A stretch of DNA of 64,000 nucleotides from an uncultured archaeon (GCA_938083505.1 CALKCF010000004.1:1-64000), one strand, 5' to 3'; shown: positions 46,387 through 55,625, counted from the stretch's first letter. The notes: generated by a model not told the origin, from the letters alone. Translations and numbers: made by a program.

Positions 46387-47052
46387 CTAACCTTTGCCCG
46401 CTAATATATCGAGCCATGGATTGTCTTTTACGAATGACGGTAACTCAATTTCGGAGTTAAGGTTAGCTATCTTGTCAGGCACATACTGTACTGTAGGTTT
46501 GACGTGCAATGGGCGCATACCCTCAAAACTCAGTAACTTGTTAGAGAGTTCGTTGTATGCTACCTCGAGCCTCTCCAACCTTGCCACCAACGCGTCTATT
46601 TCATTTACCTTATAGACAACCCTCTCCAGCCTCTCTATCCTTTCAAGCACTTGCAAAACTTCCTCGTATTTTATAGGCACGCTACCTTCATTCCCCATCT
46701 CGTCGTGCTTTATGTTCTTTACAATGGGTGGCAACTCCTCTATACCATGCGGTCCATACAACAGAAGACCTATGCCGTGCAACCTGATAACCATGAACTC
46801 ATCCATAGAGCTCATGTTCTTCGGAACCAAGATGTATGGTTTCTCACCTTTGGCCGCCCAGAAAGCAGACTGCAGAGCGGCGGAGATTAACTCCAGCCTA
46901 CCATCGGTATCATCAAGTATCTTGACGACATAAGTAGAACTGTTCCCAACGAACCTCAGCGTATCTTCTTCCACACTACCGCTATCGAACCTCAGGCCCT
47001 GCCTTGACATGTAGCTGATGACATTCCTTTCAAGAATGGTCCGCGGTACCAA
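46387..47052 (-). CDS. Arcadin-2-like crenactin partner (coiled coil with C-terminal peptide)
   Basis: 221 residues, TTG start. A globular N-terminal domain covers about residues 1-120 (LRFVGNSSTYVVKILDDTDG, MVIRLHGIGLLLYG). A coiled coil follows at 128-175 (EEVLQVLERIERLERVVYK). After a disordered stretch the protein ends in a short segment, PSFVKDNPWLDILAGKG. Arcadin-2 of P. calidifontis is about the same length and uses a C-terminal helix to hold crenactin monomers. The layout and gene position fit that role, but sequence identity was not tested. A TTTTAAC box near 47087 could be its promoter. Confidence 0.6.
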   Translation of the reverse strand: MVPRTILERNVISYMSRQGLRFDSGSVEEDTLRFVGNSSTYVVKILDDTDGRLELISAALQSAFWAAKGEKPYILVPKNMSSMDEFMVIRLHGIGLLLYGPHGIEELPPIVKNIKHDEMGNEGSVPIKYEEVLQVLERIERLERVVYKVNEIDALVARLERLEVAYNELSNKLLSFEGMRPLHVKPTVQYVPDKIANLNSEIELPSFVKDNPWLDILAGKG

Positions 47053-47140
47053 AATCTGTCAAATTACATAACAAGGCTTTTTCGTTAAAAGGTTATTTGA
47101 GTAAGGTATGGGGAGAGTTTACCGAAAGTGAAGATGAGCT

Positions 47141-48106
47141 TCAGAAGGCCTTAATCGAGACAAGCTCGTTGAGAATATGCTGCGGAGCCCTTGGTCCTCT
47201 GAACAACATGGCAGTCATTATCTGAACGGTGTTTGCACCAGCCCTTAACGCTTCTAAGGCGTCAGCTCCTGTCATTATGCCACCGACTGCGTTTATCTCG
47301 ATTTCTTCGCCCAGCTCCTTTCTAATCTCCCTCACAGTTTCTAGCATTATGCGTGTTAGTGGTCTGCCACTCAAACCACCCCTTCCTAGCGCGAGCTCTG
47401 GTGCATCGACCAAGAGTGTGTTAACGGCCGTTACGCCGTCCATTCCACAATCCATCCATACTTTTACCAACTTACACATCTCATTCATCTCTTCGGAGGT
47501 CGTTGGTGGCGGAATCTTGATGTATGCGGGCTTCAATTTTATCCCCTTCAACATCTCGACAAATTCACGCAAATTTTTTGGTTCCTTCATATATGTGCTA
47601 GCTTCGTTTGTAGGGCATGAGATATTTACCTCAACGGCATCAACGACTTTCTGCAGAGCGGCAAAGCATTCGACAAATTCGTTAATCGTGTTGCCTGTTA
47701 TGCTGGCGACGACCTTGCAACCTTCAACCCTTTTAAAGTTCTTCAAGAACTTCATTATACCAGGGTTGGGCAGACCCATAGCGTTGACGACTGCCTGTTC
47801 CGCTTCCCTGTAAGCTATTCTTGGTTTAGGATGGCCCTTTCTCGGATTTAGCGTAAAGCTGCCCACTACTATGTAGCCGAAGCCAAGCTTGGACAGTGCC
47901 TTGACGTACTTACCGCTTTTATCATAACCTGCCGCGAGACCTAATGGGTTCTTCAATCTACCCATCTTCGTTTCAACCTCTAAGTCTTTTGGAGACTCAA
48001 ACTCCAATGGTAGGTACTTCAAAAGCCTAAGCCAAGTAGCATGCAGGAGTTCTGATCCTAAAATACGCGCCAAGAGTTTTACTGCGGGATTTATCCTAAA
48101 CGACAA
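47141..48106 (-). CDS. pyrD: Dihydroorotate dehydrogenase
   Basis: 321 residues, TTG start with GGTG upstream. FMN-binding barrel motifs are GLAAGYDKSGKYVKAL, VGSFTLNPRKGHPKPRI, VNISCPTNEAS, NAVGGIMTGADALEAL and GANTVQIMTAMLF. The N-terminal helix and GHPKPR are class-2 traits, while the catalytic loop has Cys (NISCP), a class-1 trait. The electron acceptor is thus uncertain. It diverges from pyrB and serves UMP synthesis. Confidence 0.88.
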   Translation of the reverse strand: MSFRINPAVKLLARILGSELLHATWLRLLKYLPLEFESPKDLEVETKMGRLKNPLGLAAGYDKSGKYVKALSKLGFGYIVVGSFTLNPRKGHPKPRIAYREAEQAVVNAMGLPNPGIMKFLKNFKRVEGCKVVASITGNTINEFVECFAALQKVVDAVEVNISCPTNEASTYMKEPKNLREFVEMLKGIKLKPAYIKIPPPTTSEEMNEMCKLVKVWMDCGMDGVTAVNTLLVDAPELALGRGGLSGRPLTRIMLETVREIRKELGEEIEINAVGGIMTGADALEALRAGANTVQIMTAMLFRGPRAPQHILNELVSIKAF

Positions 48107-48192
48107 AATGACACCATCCTATATAACCTAAACCAAAATATTATTTTTTGTAAAGTTACACCGGTATTATGGTTGGCCAAAGCCCGTGAGTT

Positions 48193-48202
48193 CCTTATAT
48201 AT
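48193..48202 (+). promoter_or_regulatory. TATA box of the pyrBIC operon
   Basis: CTTATATATC is centred near 48198, about 35 bases before the GTG start of pyrB at 48233. The expected transcript start is near 48224, leaving a leader of about nine bases with no clear ribosome site. The 126-base gap also serves pyrD on the other strand. Confidence 0.5.
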
Positions 48203-48232
48203 CAGAACAAGGGATTTTCGTAAGGGTCACGA

Positions 48233-49150
48233 GTGTGGAAGTTTAGGGATGTTATATCTATACTGGACTACACCAGGGATGAACTTGAGCACCTTTTTTC
48301 CGTGACCGATAGGGTGCTTGAACGCCCAGTAGATGTTGGAAAGCCGTTGGAGGGTAACATAGTAGCCACAGCATTCATAGAACCAAGCACCAGGACGAGG
48401 CTGAGCTTCGAGACAGCTGCTAAAAGGCTTGGTGCAGAAATCATAAACCTTGAACCTCAGCTGTCATCTATGACTAAGGGTGAGAGTTTAACCGACACGC
48501 TTAGGATGCTAGATGACTATGCCGACCTAATAGTGATAAGGAGCCCATACGAGGGGTCGGCAAAACATGCTGCCGATATCTGCGAGCATCCTGTGATAAA
48601 CGGTGGTGATGGGACGCAGCACCATCCAACTCAGGCAATGATAGACCTGTATACGATAAGGAAGTTAAAGGGTAGGATAGATGGGTTGGAAGTTGGTGTG
48701 GTCGGTGACCTGAAGTACGGTAGGGCCGCTGCATCCTTCATATACGGCCTAACGAAGTTTAACGTTAGAAAGATATGGTTGGTGTCGCCTGAACCTCTTT
48801 CACCAAGACCTGAACTTATGGATAGGCTGAGGAAAATGAGCGTGGACATCGTGAAGACAGAGAACATAGAAGAAGCTGTGGAGAACGTTGACATCCTCTA
48901 CGTAACGAGGATACAAAAGGAGAGATTTCCCGACCTTGCTGAGTATGAGAAGCTAAGAGGTAGCTACGTGATAACGAGGAAGCTCCTCTCAAGGGCACGT
49001 GAGGGTCTAAAGGTCTTGCACCCCCTCCCGAGGGTTGATGAGCTCTCTAATGACGTAGACGATACGCCATACCAAGCGTATTTCGTTCAAGCTAAGCTCG
49101 GAGTTCCCGTCAGGATGGCTCTGATAGGTTTAGTTCTGGGAGTGTTTTAG
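48233..49150 (+). CDS. pyrB: Aspartate carbamoyltransferase catalytic subunit
   Basis: 305 residues, GTG start. Carbamoyl phosphate site FIEPSTRTRLSFETAAKRLG, aspartate site and HPTQAMIDLYTIRK with HPLPRVDELS are complete. It makes carbamoyl aspartate. The regulatory subunit gene starts at the base after its stop. Confidence 0.96.
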   Translation: MWKFRDVISILDYTRDELEHLFSVTDRVLERPVDVGKPLEGNIVATAFIEPSTRTRLSFETAAKRLGAEIINLEPQLSSMTKGESLTDTLRMLDDYADLIVIRSPYEGSAKHAADICEHPVINGGDGTQHHPTQAMIDLYTIRKLKGRIDGLEVGVVGDLKYGRAAASFIYGLTKFNVRKIWLVSPEPLSPRPELMDRLRKMSVDIVKTENIEEAVENVDILYVTRIQKERFPDLAEYEKLRGSYVITRKLLSRAREGLKVLHPLPRVDELSNDVDDTPYQAYFVQAKLGVPVRMALIGLVLGVF

Positions 49151-49636
49151 ATGTCCCATACGAACGAACAGGAAACTTTACGGGTGAGCAAGATAAAGAA
49201 TGGAACGGTCATAGACCACATACCCGCAGGTAGGGCTTTAGCCGTCCTAAGACTGCTTGGAATAACTGGAGGCGAGGGACACGTTATAACTGTGACGATG
49301 AATGTTAAGAGTGGGAAACTCGGTAAGAAGGACCTAGTAAAGGTCGAGGATCTTGAACTCATGGCTGAGCAGGTCAACAAATTGACACTTATAGCACCTA
49401 CCGCCACGATAAACATAATACGGAATTATGAGGTTGTAGAGAAGAGAGCGGTCAAGCTGCCCGATAGAATAACTGGCATCCTTAGGTGTACAAACCCAGG
49501 TTGTATAACTAGGCAACCCATGGAGCACGTGAGCTCAAAGTTTATTGTAGTCTCGAAGACCCCTCTAAGGCTCGAGTGTGAATACTGCGGTAGATATCTT
49601 GAGGAGGAAGAAGTGCTTAAGCAATTGACACAGTAG
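49151..49636 (+). CDS. pyrI: Aspartate carbamoyltransferase regulatory subunit
   Basis: 161 residues. The allosteric domain has IDHIPAGRALAVLRLLGI. The zinc domain shows CTNPGCITRQ and LECEYCGRYL. It binds nucleotides and gives feedback control to PyrB. It lies tightly between pyrB and pyrC; its stop overlaps the pyrC start by one base. Confidence 0.95.
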   Translation: MSHTNEQETLRVSKIKNGTVIDHIPAGRALAVLRLLGITGGEGHVITVTMNVKSGKLGKKDLVKVEDLELMAEQVNKLTLIAPTATINIIRNYEVVEKRAVKLPDRITGILRCTNPGCITRQPMEHVSSKFIVVSKTPLRLECEYCGRYLEEEEVLKQLTQ

Positions 49637-50874
49637 TGAAGACTATGGCGGGTCTGAGAATAGTCGGCAGGGCACTCGTAGACGGTAAGCTCCTAGACGA
49701 AGTTACTGTCGAGATAGATGGCGAGTTCATATCATCCGTGAGCATCGGCGAGAGCGGCTCAGGTCCTAGGCTTTTATTAAGTAAGGGCCAGCTACTCCTA
49801 CCCTCTGCCACGGACCTCCATGTCCACCTCAGGGATTGGGATCAAGCCTACAAGGAGGATGTGTTCACTGGAACATCCGCTGCGGCCGCTGGTGGTATCA
49901 CGACGATAGCGGAGATGCCCAACACCGTGCCGCCAATAAGGAGTCCTGAAGCTCTTAGGGAAAGGCTCAAGCTACTGGCAACGCGCGCCGTCGTGGACTA
50001 TGCGGTTCATATAGGCCCTCTCAAAAAACCCGAGGATGCCAGCAGAGCGTTGGAGTTGGGGGCATGCGGTATGAAGCTCTACCCTGAAGACTTGGAAAGA
50101 CTCGAAGATTATCTTAGGGTTTCAAGGGAGAGCGGTATAAGGCTTGTCGTACACGCAGAATTAAAGGGAGGTGATGAGGTGGAGACTGTAAAGATGCTGT
50201 TATCGTACGTGAAAGCAGGTGACGACATAAGGTTAGCACACATATCGAGGGCTGAGTCTCTGAGGATTATAGAGCTTGCGAAGAAAGAGCTTGGCGCGAG
50301 AATAACGGTAGAAGCAACGCCCCACCATCTCCTTCTATCTTATGAAGAGCTTGATGAGAATTCTAGGAGAATATCGACGGTGAGACCTCCACTCGCCTCC
50401 ATGTCTGATAGGCAGTACATTTTTTCAGGCTTAAAGAGGTGTTCCGTGGATTTCATAGCATCCGACCATGCACCGCATACCTTAGAAGAGAAGCTCTCTG
50501 GAAAAAATGCGCCAGGTTTTCCCGGTTTAGAGATAACATATCCTCTGATGCTGACCGAATGGTTTGAGGACAGGCTTGATATATCAACACTCGTCAAAAA
50601 GCTTTGCAGAGCCCCAGCCGAGTACCTCGGCATACCTAAAGGCGAGATTAAGAAGGGCTTCTACGCCGACCTAGCTGTCTTCGATATGAGAGAGCGGTGG
50701 AGCATAAGCGCGAAGGATTTCTTAAGTAAGGCGAAGTACACGCCCTTCGAGGGTAGAAAACTGTCAGCAAAGCTCATATCGGTCTTCAGGAGGGGCGAGC
50801 TGATATACAACGGCGAACTCATAGCGAAAGGTGGCGGGATCCATGTCAGCGAACTTAGGCAAAAGCACGGATAA
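49636..50874 (+). CDS. pyrC: Dihydroorotase
   Basis: 412 residues, GTG start overlapping the pyrI stop; ATG 49645 is an alternative. Zinc and catalytic motifs are TDLHVHLRDWDQAYKED, AEMPNTVPP, LVVHAEL and IASDHAPHTLEEK. It closes carbamoyl aspartate to dihydroorotate. It is the last gene of the pyrBIC operon. Confidence 0.94.
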   Translation: MKTMAGLRIVGRALVDGKLLDEVTVEIDGEFISSVSIGESGSGPRLLLSKGQLLLPSATDLHVHLRDWDQAYKEDVFTGTSAAAAGGITTIAEMPNTVPPIRSPEALRERLKLLATRAVVDYAVHIGPLKKPEDASRALELGACGMKLYPEDLERLEDYLRVSRESGIRLVVHAELKGGDEVETVKMLLSYVKAGDDIRLAHISRAESLRIIELAKKELGARITVEATPHHLLLSYEELDENSRRISTVRPPLASMSDRQYIFSGLKRCSVDFIASDHAPHTLEEKLSGKNAPGFPGLEITYPLMLTEWFEDRLDISTLVKKLCRAPAEYLGIPKGEIKKGFYADLAVFDMRERWSISAKDFLSKAKYTPFEGRKLSAKLISVFRRGELIYNGELIAKGGGIHVSELRQKHG

Positions 50875-50885
50875 AGCTTATCCGT
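50867..50885 (+). terminator. Stem-loop spanning the pyrC stop codon
   Basis: An 8-base stem ACGGATAA/TTATCCGT with a 3-base loop includes the TAA stop at 50872-50874. No clear T tract follows, so it may stabilise or pause the message instead of ending it. AAGCTTATC inside could also act as the TATA box of the guide RNA that begins about 26 bases later. Confidence 0.35.
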
Positions 50886-50904
50886 AACCTTCTCCAAAAC
50901 CTTG

Positions 50905-50965
50905 ATGGCTATGATGAAGCCCTAAACGTTGAGTCGTGATATTCTCTGGGGTAGCTGAGCCGAAA
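50905..50965 (+). ncRNA. C/D box guide RNA
   Basis: Box C ATGATGA (50911-50917), D' TTGA (50929-50932), C' GTGATAT (50936-50942) and box D CTGA (50955-50958). They are closed by a short stem, GGC before box C and GCC after box D. Guide lengths are 11 and 12 bases, standard for archaeal sRNAs. The D guide TCTCTGGGGTAG can pair over 12 bases, with one or two G-U pairs, with the conserved 23S segment CUACCCCRGGGA near the peptidyl transferase centre, as I recall it. The predicted 2'-O-methyl site is five bases from box D. It would fill the spacer after pyrC. Confidence 0.68.
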
Positions 50966-51184
50966 ACTATCGGTAGAATGTTAAAGAAACCTTATAAATT
51001 GTGCAATGAGTCAACAATTCTGGCGATGATGAAAGAACGTCGCGACTTACAGAATGCTTATGAGGAGCGGGGTCTGAGCCTCAAAGATTCTTATAACACA
51101 GAAAACGTTACAAACGCTTATTAGTCAACGGACAAAAAATAGTTACATAGGCTTAAAAATACTGAGGTTAAGCCACCGGCATAG

Positions 51185-52190
51185 ATGAGGAAGGTTCTCG
51201 TACTGGTAGTGATAGCGCTTGTCTCAGTAACCTTCTTATTCTCGACGTTTATGCTTGGAAAACCCACCACGAAAGAGTATGAGAACGTGAATGTCGCCAT
51301 AGAATTCAACAACCACGCGGCATACATCGCAAAACATTTTGACTGGTTTAAAGAAACCGGGTTGAACACGGCCACGTTCAATTCGTACGTTACAGGTGTG
51401 GCTTTGATGAATGCTTTGGCTAGAGGTGATGTGGATGCTGCTTATCTTTGCCTCGGTCCTGCACTCATTGTATACTCTAGAGGCTTAGATAGAGTCATAC
51501 TCTCTGGAACCCATATTCATAGGTTTTCTATCATCACAAGAGAGGAAATAACGACTCCTAAGGATCTTGAAGGTAAAAAGGTAGGTGTAGTTGAGGCCGG
51601 CTCCAATTCGGACGTATTTTTCCAAATGTTTGTTAAAAATGCGATCTGAAAACATCGACATTAGAAGGGGAAACCAGCCACTCTTAACAATGCTACTCTG
51701 GATGGGGCAGGTAGATGTTATAATAGTACTGGAACACTGAGCTACCATCGCAGCATCAAAGGATGGATTTCACGTCTTTCTGAGAGGTCAGGATGTTTGG
51801 GATAGTATGCCGGGTAGTGTGCTAATCGTTAGGCGCGCGTTGTTGGAAACGAAGTACGAGATTGTAGAGAAGTTGATAGAGATTACTAAAAGAGGCGTTA
51901 AGTTCATTAATGAGAATAGGAAGCTGGTAGCCAAGATCATCGTGGAAGAGTTGAGTAATGCTTATCCATTGGATGTAGAACCTACGCTGGTGGAAGAAGC
52001 ATCAAGAATGCTTTCACCAAGTTTGATGTTAGAATCTATGAAAAATCTAAACTACACTTCAGAGCTGGATTTGGATACCATCAATCAATATGTAGAGTTT
52101 TTGTACAAGTTGGGCTACATAGAAAAACAAAATCGTTGTTGCGCATCTCTTCCCGAGGAGTTAACATTTAGGGCTTACCCAAAAATTTAA
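51185..52190 (+). pseudogene. ABC transporter substrate-binding protein (NitT/TauT/NMT1 type), broken
   Basis: The N-terminal piece 51185-51649 has a signal or anchor peptide and KKVGVVEAGSNSD. It loses frame near 51640. The remainder runs in another frame (MRSENIDIRRGNQPLLTML) but meets an in-frame TGA at 51738-51740, then continues to 52190. Restoring the frame gives one periplasmic-type binding protein of about 335 residues. So the gene has at least one frameshift and one nonsense change. It heads a broken transporter operon. Confidence 0.8.
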
Positions 52191-52922
52191 GAAATTTAGT
52201 TGGCTGATACCGATAACAGTCTTGTTGATTCTTGGGAGGTCATAGTCAGAGCACGTTTATTCCCAGAATACTTATTTCTACCTTTCTTGGAAGTCATCCT
52301 TACAGCCTTCCTCCTAGCCGAAAACGGAATATTATGGAAGTATCTTGCGGCCAGCTTGCTGAGAGTATTGACAGGGTTAGCATTGGGTTCAATAACCGGA
52401 ATAGGTTTGGGAATATTAATGAGTTATAGAGAGAAAGTTCATAGGGCGCTCCACCCCATCTTTAGCCTATTAATGCCTATACCCATCCTCGGCTGGCTAC
52501 ATTTATTTGTACTTTGGATTGGGATAAACGAAGCGTTGCCCATATTGCTCATATTTATCTGCTCATTCTTCCCAGTACTTTACAACACGATCTCCGGTAT
52601 TAGAAGTGCGGATAGAAGCTACGTGGAGATCGCTAGGAGTCTTGTAGCTTCTGAGAGGAGGACTTTCTTAGATATAGTCATACCACTGGCTCTGCAGAAT
52701 ATCATTACGGGTATGAGGCTCGAGGCTGGAATGGCTTGGAGAACGATAGTTGCTACGGAGATGATAGCAATATCTGTGGGCATAGGCTTTCTCTTGATAA
52801 ACTCACAATACCTGTTACGTGTAGATGTCATTATGGTCTGTCTTGGTGTGTTAGCAATTATGTCTTTACTATTCGAGAGGATGCTGCTGTGGGTGGAAAG
52901 AAAGAGCACGAAATGGAGGTAA
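52182..52922 (+). pseudogene. ABC transporter permease (SsuC/TauC type), frameshifted
   Basis: The open frame from TTG 52200 gives 240 residues with five helices and an EAA loop (YVEIARSLVASERRTFLDIVIPLAL), but lacks the usual first helix. That helix is present in another frame at about 52199-52240 (WLIPITVLLIL) and joins at WEVIVRARLFP. So a single frameshift near 52235 splits the gene. The EAA-loop glycine is replaced by valine. The left boundary is approximate. Confidence 0.7.
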
Positions 52923-52923
52923 T

Positions 52924-53960
52924 GTGTTGACAAGCATACAACTACAGAATGTAAGCAACAAATACATACTAAAAACGTGAATTTAACGATAGCGGATAAA
53001 ACGCTTTTCATGTTAATTGGGCCGTCCGGTGCAGGAAAACAACGCTTCTCAAAGCTATTGCAGTATTAGTAAAGTACACTGGCAGAATATTGTTTAACAG
53101 TGAACTTGTAGATAGTGTACCACCAGAAGGTAGAGGTGTAGGAGATGTGCCGCAGGAGTTTACACTCTTCCCACATATGACCATTGAAGAAAACGTTGCA
53201 TATGGATTAAAGGTTAGAAATATCTTGCACGTAGAGGTTGCGCGTAGGGTGAAAGAGCTACTCGAAATAATGGGAATATATGAGCTGTGTAAACGCTATC
53301 ACAGAGATTTGAGTGGTGGCGAGAAGCAACGTGTGGCGATTGCACGTGCATTAGCCATAAATCCCAAAGTGTTGTTATTAGATGAACCGTTAAGCAACCT
53401 AGATCCAAGGACGGGTAAGTATCTCAGAGAATGGCTTAGGTACATCGTCAAGAAGCTTTCCATAACGACGATTTGGGTAACGCACAAGGTTGAGGATATT
53501 GAAGAACTAAATTGTAAAGTCGACGTAATGCTCGATGGTGCACTCGAGCAGGTTGGGCATTATTATGATATACTCTCCTCTTTAATAAATGATAAGGTTT
53601 CAAAATTCCTAAGTTTGACTAACATATTTGTATGTGACGTAGTTAGCCTCAAAGGATCTTTCGCAGAGGTGAATGTAAACGGTTTAAGGATTATTGTGCC
53701 GTACAATGGAGGAAAAATTAGCAAAATAGTAATTCATCCTCACGGCATAGTTGTCTCCAAAGAGAAGTCTTGGACGTTTGCCGTAAACAATTATAATGGG
53801 GTTTTTAGAAGAAGTTGTGAATGACAGGTACTCTGTAGACCTCAAGATTAAAGTGAATGGTGGAGTGGTCTTTAATGCTGAGCTTCCGGAGGATGTATAC
53901 AAGTCCATGAATTTAAAGGTGGGTGAGAGTATACCTGATGATAAAGCCCAGGTCGATAAA
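52924..53960 (+). pseudogene. ABC transporter ATPase (SsuB/TauB-like), several frameshifts
   Basis: GTG 52924 opens the N-terminus, which stops at TGA near 52978. A second frame gives NLTIADKTLFMLIGPSGAGK and is lost inside the Walker A site near 53040. A third frame, to 53824, carries PQEFTLFPHM, LSGGEKQRVAIARALA and VLLLDEPLSNLDP. A fourth, from about 53800, gives the TOBE-like end (FLEEVVNDRYSVDLKIKV), probably from one extra T in a TTTTT run. At least three frame changes make it non-functional. The right end is approximate. Confidence 0.82.
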
Positions 53961-53995
53961 AATTATTTCTTAACGGCGCTTAGAGGTCGCAAGGT

Positions 53996-54449
53996 ATGGA
54001 CTATCTTATGGAGCTCCGTGAAAGGTGGTGGAGTAGGACCATCAAAAATTGTTTAGAGAATAGAGAGATCGTTGTGAAAGCAAGGGCTTTAACGCCCAAG
54101 GAAGCCATTGGCATCCTTTATGGAGATGTAAAAGTGTGCCTTATAGGTTTTCAGCCTGCCATATTGTATGGTCTCTCAAGAAAGTTTAACAACATCAGAA
54201 CAACGGACATGAACGAGAAAAATATTAACAAAAACTATTACGGCATCATCATAGAGTCTTAATCTGAAAACCAAGAGGTGACCGGGGTGGAGTGACATAA
54301 TCTTGGCTACAGGTTCAACAGTTGTGAACAACACGTTACATCGGATATTGGAATGGGCCGGGAATAAGTCAATATATTTTTATGGGGTAACAATCGCTGC
54401 ACTGGCATACGAGTTCAACCTCAGAAGATTGTGCTTCGATTCTTTCTAA
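53996..54449 (+). pseudogene. DUF364-family protein remnant
   Basis: The frame to 54262 holds ARALTPKEAIGILYGDVKV and GFQPAILYGLSRKFNNI. After a stop, another frame from about 54288 to 54449 gives WSDIILATGSTVVNNTLHRI and YFYGVTIAALAYEFNLRRLC. Together these match the C-terminal Rossmann part of DUF364, a putative metal-chelating family. The N-terminal DUF4213 part seems missing or worn. The left boundary is uncertain, as it merges with the ATPase remnant. Confidence 0.65.
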
Positions 54450-54489
54450 AGAGGTAAAAGGGCAACAGTTATATAACGTTCTGCTCTAC

Positions 54490-54910
54490 ATGATGGTTAA
54501 GATTATGAAGAAACTCGTTAGACCGTTCTTGAGTGAGAAGCAGACGAAGGTTCTGAAGCTAAGAATGACACAGGACCAGATTGCCGAAGTATTAAAAATC
54601 AGTAGAGACGCTGTCGCGAACCTCAAAAAAGAGCTCACATCAATGTTATGAGGGCAAGGCAGACGTTGAAAGTGCCTTGAGGGCATTAACCTTGGCGATG
54701 AGGTCGCTATTTTGGCCGGTATGCCCCTAACAGATGTACCACGAACTGTGCTTGACCGAGCAGATATTCTTGGTATAAAGCTCATGCTTGGGGGCCGAAG
54801 CGATATATCAACTGGTCAAGAGGAGGGCTAAAAAGAGGGGTGGCCATCTCGCAGCGCCAATAAGAATAAAAATCTTCAAAAACGGAAAGATAAAGTTAAT
54901 GCCTTCCTAA
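54490..54910 (+). pseudogene. Tfx-like archaeal transcription regulator, decayed
   Basis: ATG 54490 opens 54 residues with a helix-turn-helix of the Tfx type (FLSEKQTKVLKLR, then TQDQIAEVLKISRDAV), lacking a few loop residues. After a stop at 54651 the sequence continues in two other frames: LGDEVAILAGMPLTDVPR and then APIRIKIFKNGKIKLMPS, ending at 54910. Tfx proteins regulate molybdenum-linked formylmethanofuran dehydrogenase in methanogens. Here it is a remnant next to the broken transporter. Confidence 0.6.
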
Positions 54911-54923
54911 AATACTCTGACAT

Positions 54924-55625
54924 CTATTCAATTGTTAACTCACGAGGGCCTATCACCAGCTTGTGCCATCTGCTATCTATTCTTGCAAGATCAAAATGAG
55001 CAACTCTTACGTATCTTTCAATTCCCTCAGGTCTTTCGACAATTTTATACTCGAGTATGCCATCAAATACCGACCTGAGGTAGTTTTCCAACCTCTTTTT
55101 AAGTATCCCCTCATCTAGAGCGAATGCACCTATACACGTCTCTCTTATTCTAGGTATTAGCATATTGAGAAGCCTCACGGCATGCTTGTATCCATAGGTT
55201 ATGAAGATATCGTAGAGGCTGTCTACGTAAACGAAATCTATGGGCTTTATTGTAAGCTCACCGATTAAGATGCTGAACTCCGTCGGGTCTAGACTTTTTA
55301 ATTTTACGATTCCGATACCGTGCTCTTCACATGTCGGATGGGTGCCCATTTTCATAGAATAGTAATCGATAAGTGTGAGAGACCCGTCTTTAATGTAGGG
55401 CTCGACATCCATGCCCCTCTTCTCCATTAACCAAATAAATGTTCTTGGTGAGCGCTTTACGCAAATGTGAGCGCATCTAAAGCCTTGTTTCAGCCGTTCG
55501 TACAACAAATGCATTAAGAGAACATTCTTTCCGCAACCTATCGGACCTATATGAAGGAAGGTAGCATTCGGGTAATCTTCAAGTATTAACTTCTTAACCA
55601 AGTCAAGTCTTTTATGCAACCTCAA
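54924..55625 (-). CDS. RecA-superfamily ATPase (KaiC-like), variant Walker A
   Basis: 233 residues from TTG 55625; GGGGATGG five bases upstream supports it. A longer frame to 55772 would cover the opposite gene. The P-loop HIGPIGCGKNVLLMHLL has Asn in place of the usual Ser/Thr after GK. Walker B is IDFVYVDSLYDIF. CAHICVKRSPRTFIWLM fits KaiC/RadA-like folds. Archaea have many such single-domain ATPases, often sensory. The role is unknown. It ends 14 bases after the decayed Tfx gene and is divergent from the sugar-dehydrogenase-like gene. Confidence 0.65.
   Translation of the reverse strand: MRLHKRLDLVKKLILEDYPNATFLHIGPIGCGKNVLLMHLLYERLKQGFRCAHICVKRSPRTFIWLMEKRGMDVEPYIKDGSLTLIDYYSMKMGTHPTCEEHGIGIVKLKSLDPTEFSILIGELTIKPIDFVYVDSLYDIFITYGYKHAVRLLNMLIPRIRETCIGAFALDEGILKKRLENYLRSVFDGILEYKIVERPEGIERYVRVAHFDLARIDSRWHKLVIGPRELTIE

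Noticed and set aside
50936-51124. 62-codon open frame after pyrC
   Set aside because: Its start lies inside the C/D box RNA, it has no recognisable family and no ribosome site; at most it is a gene fragment linked to the decayed region.
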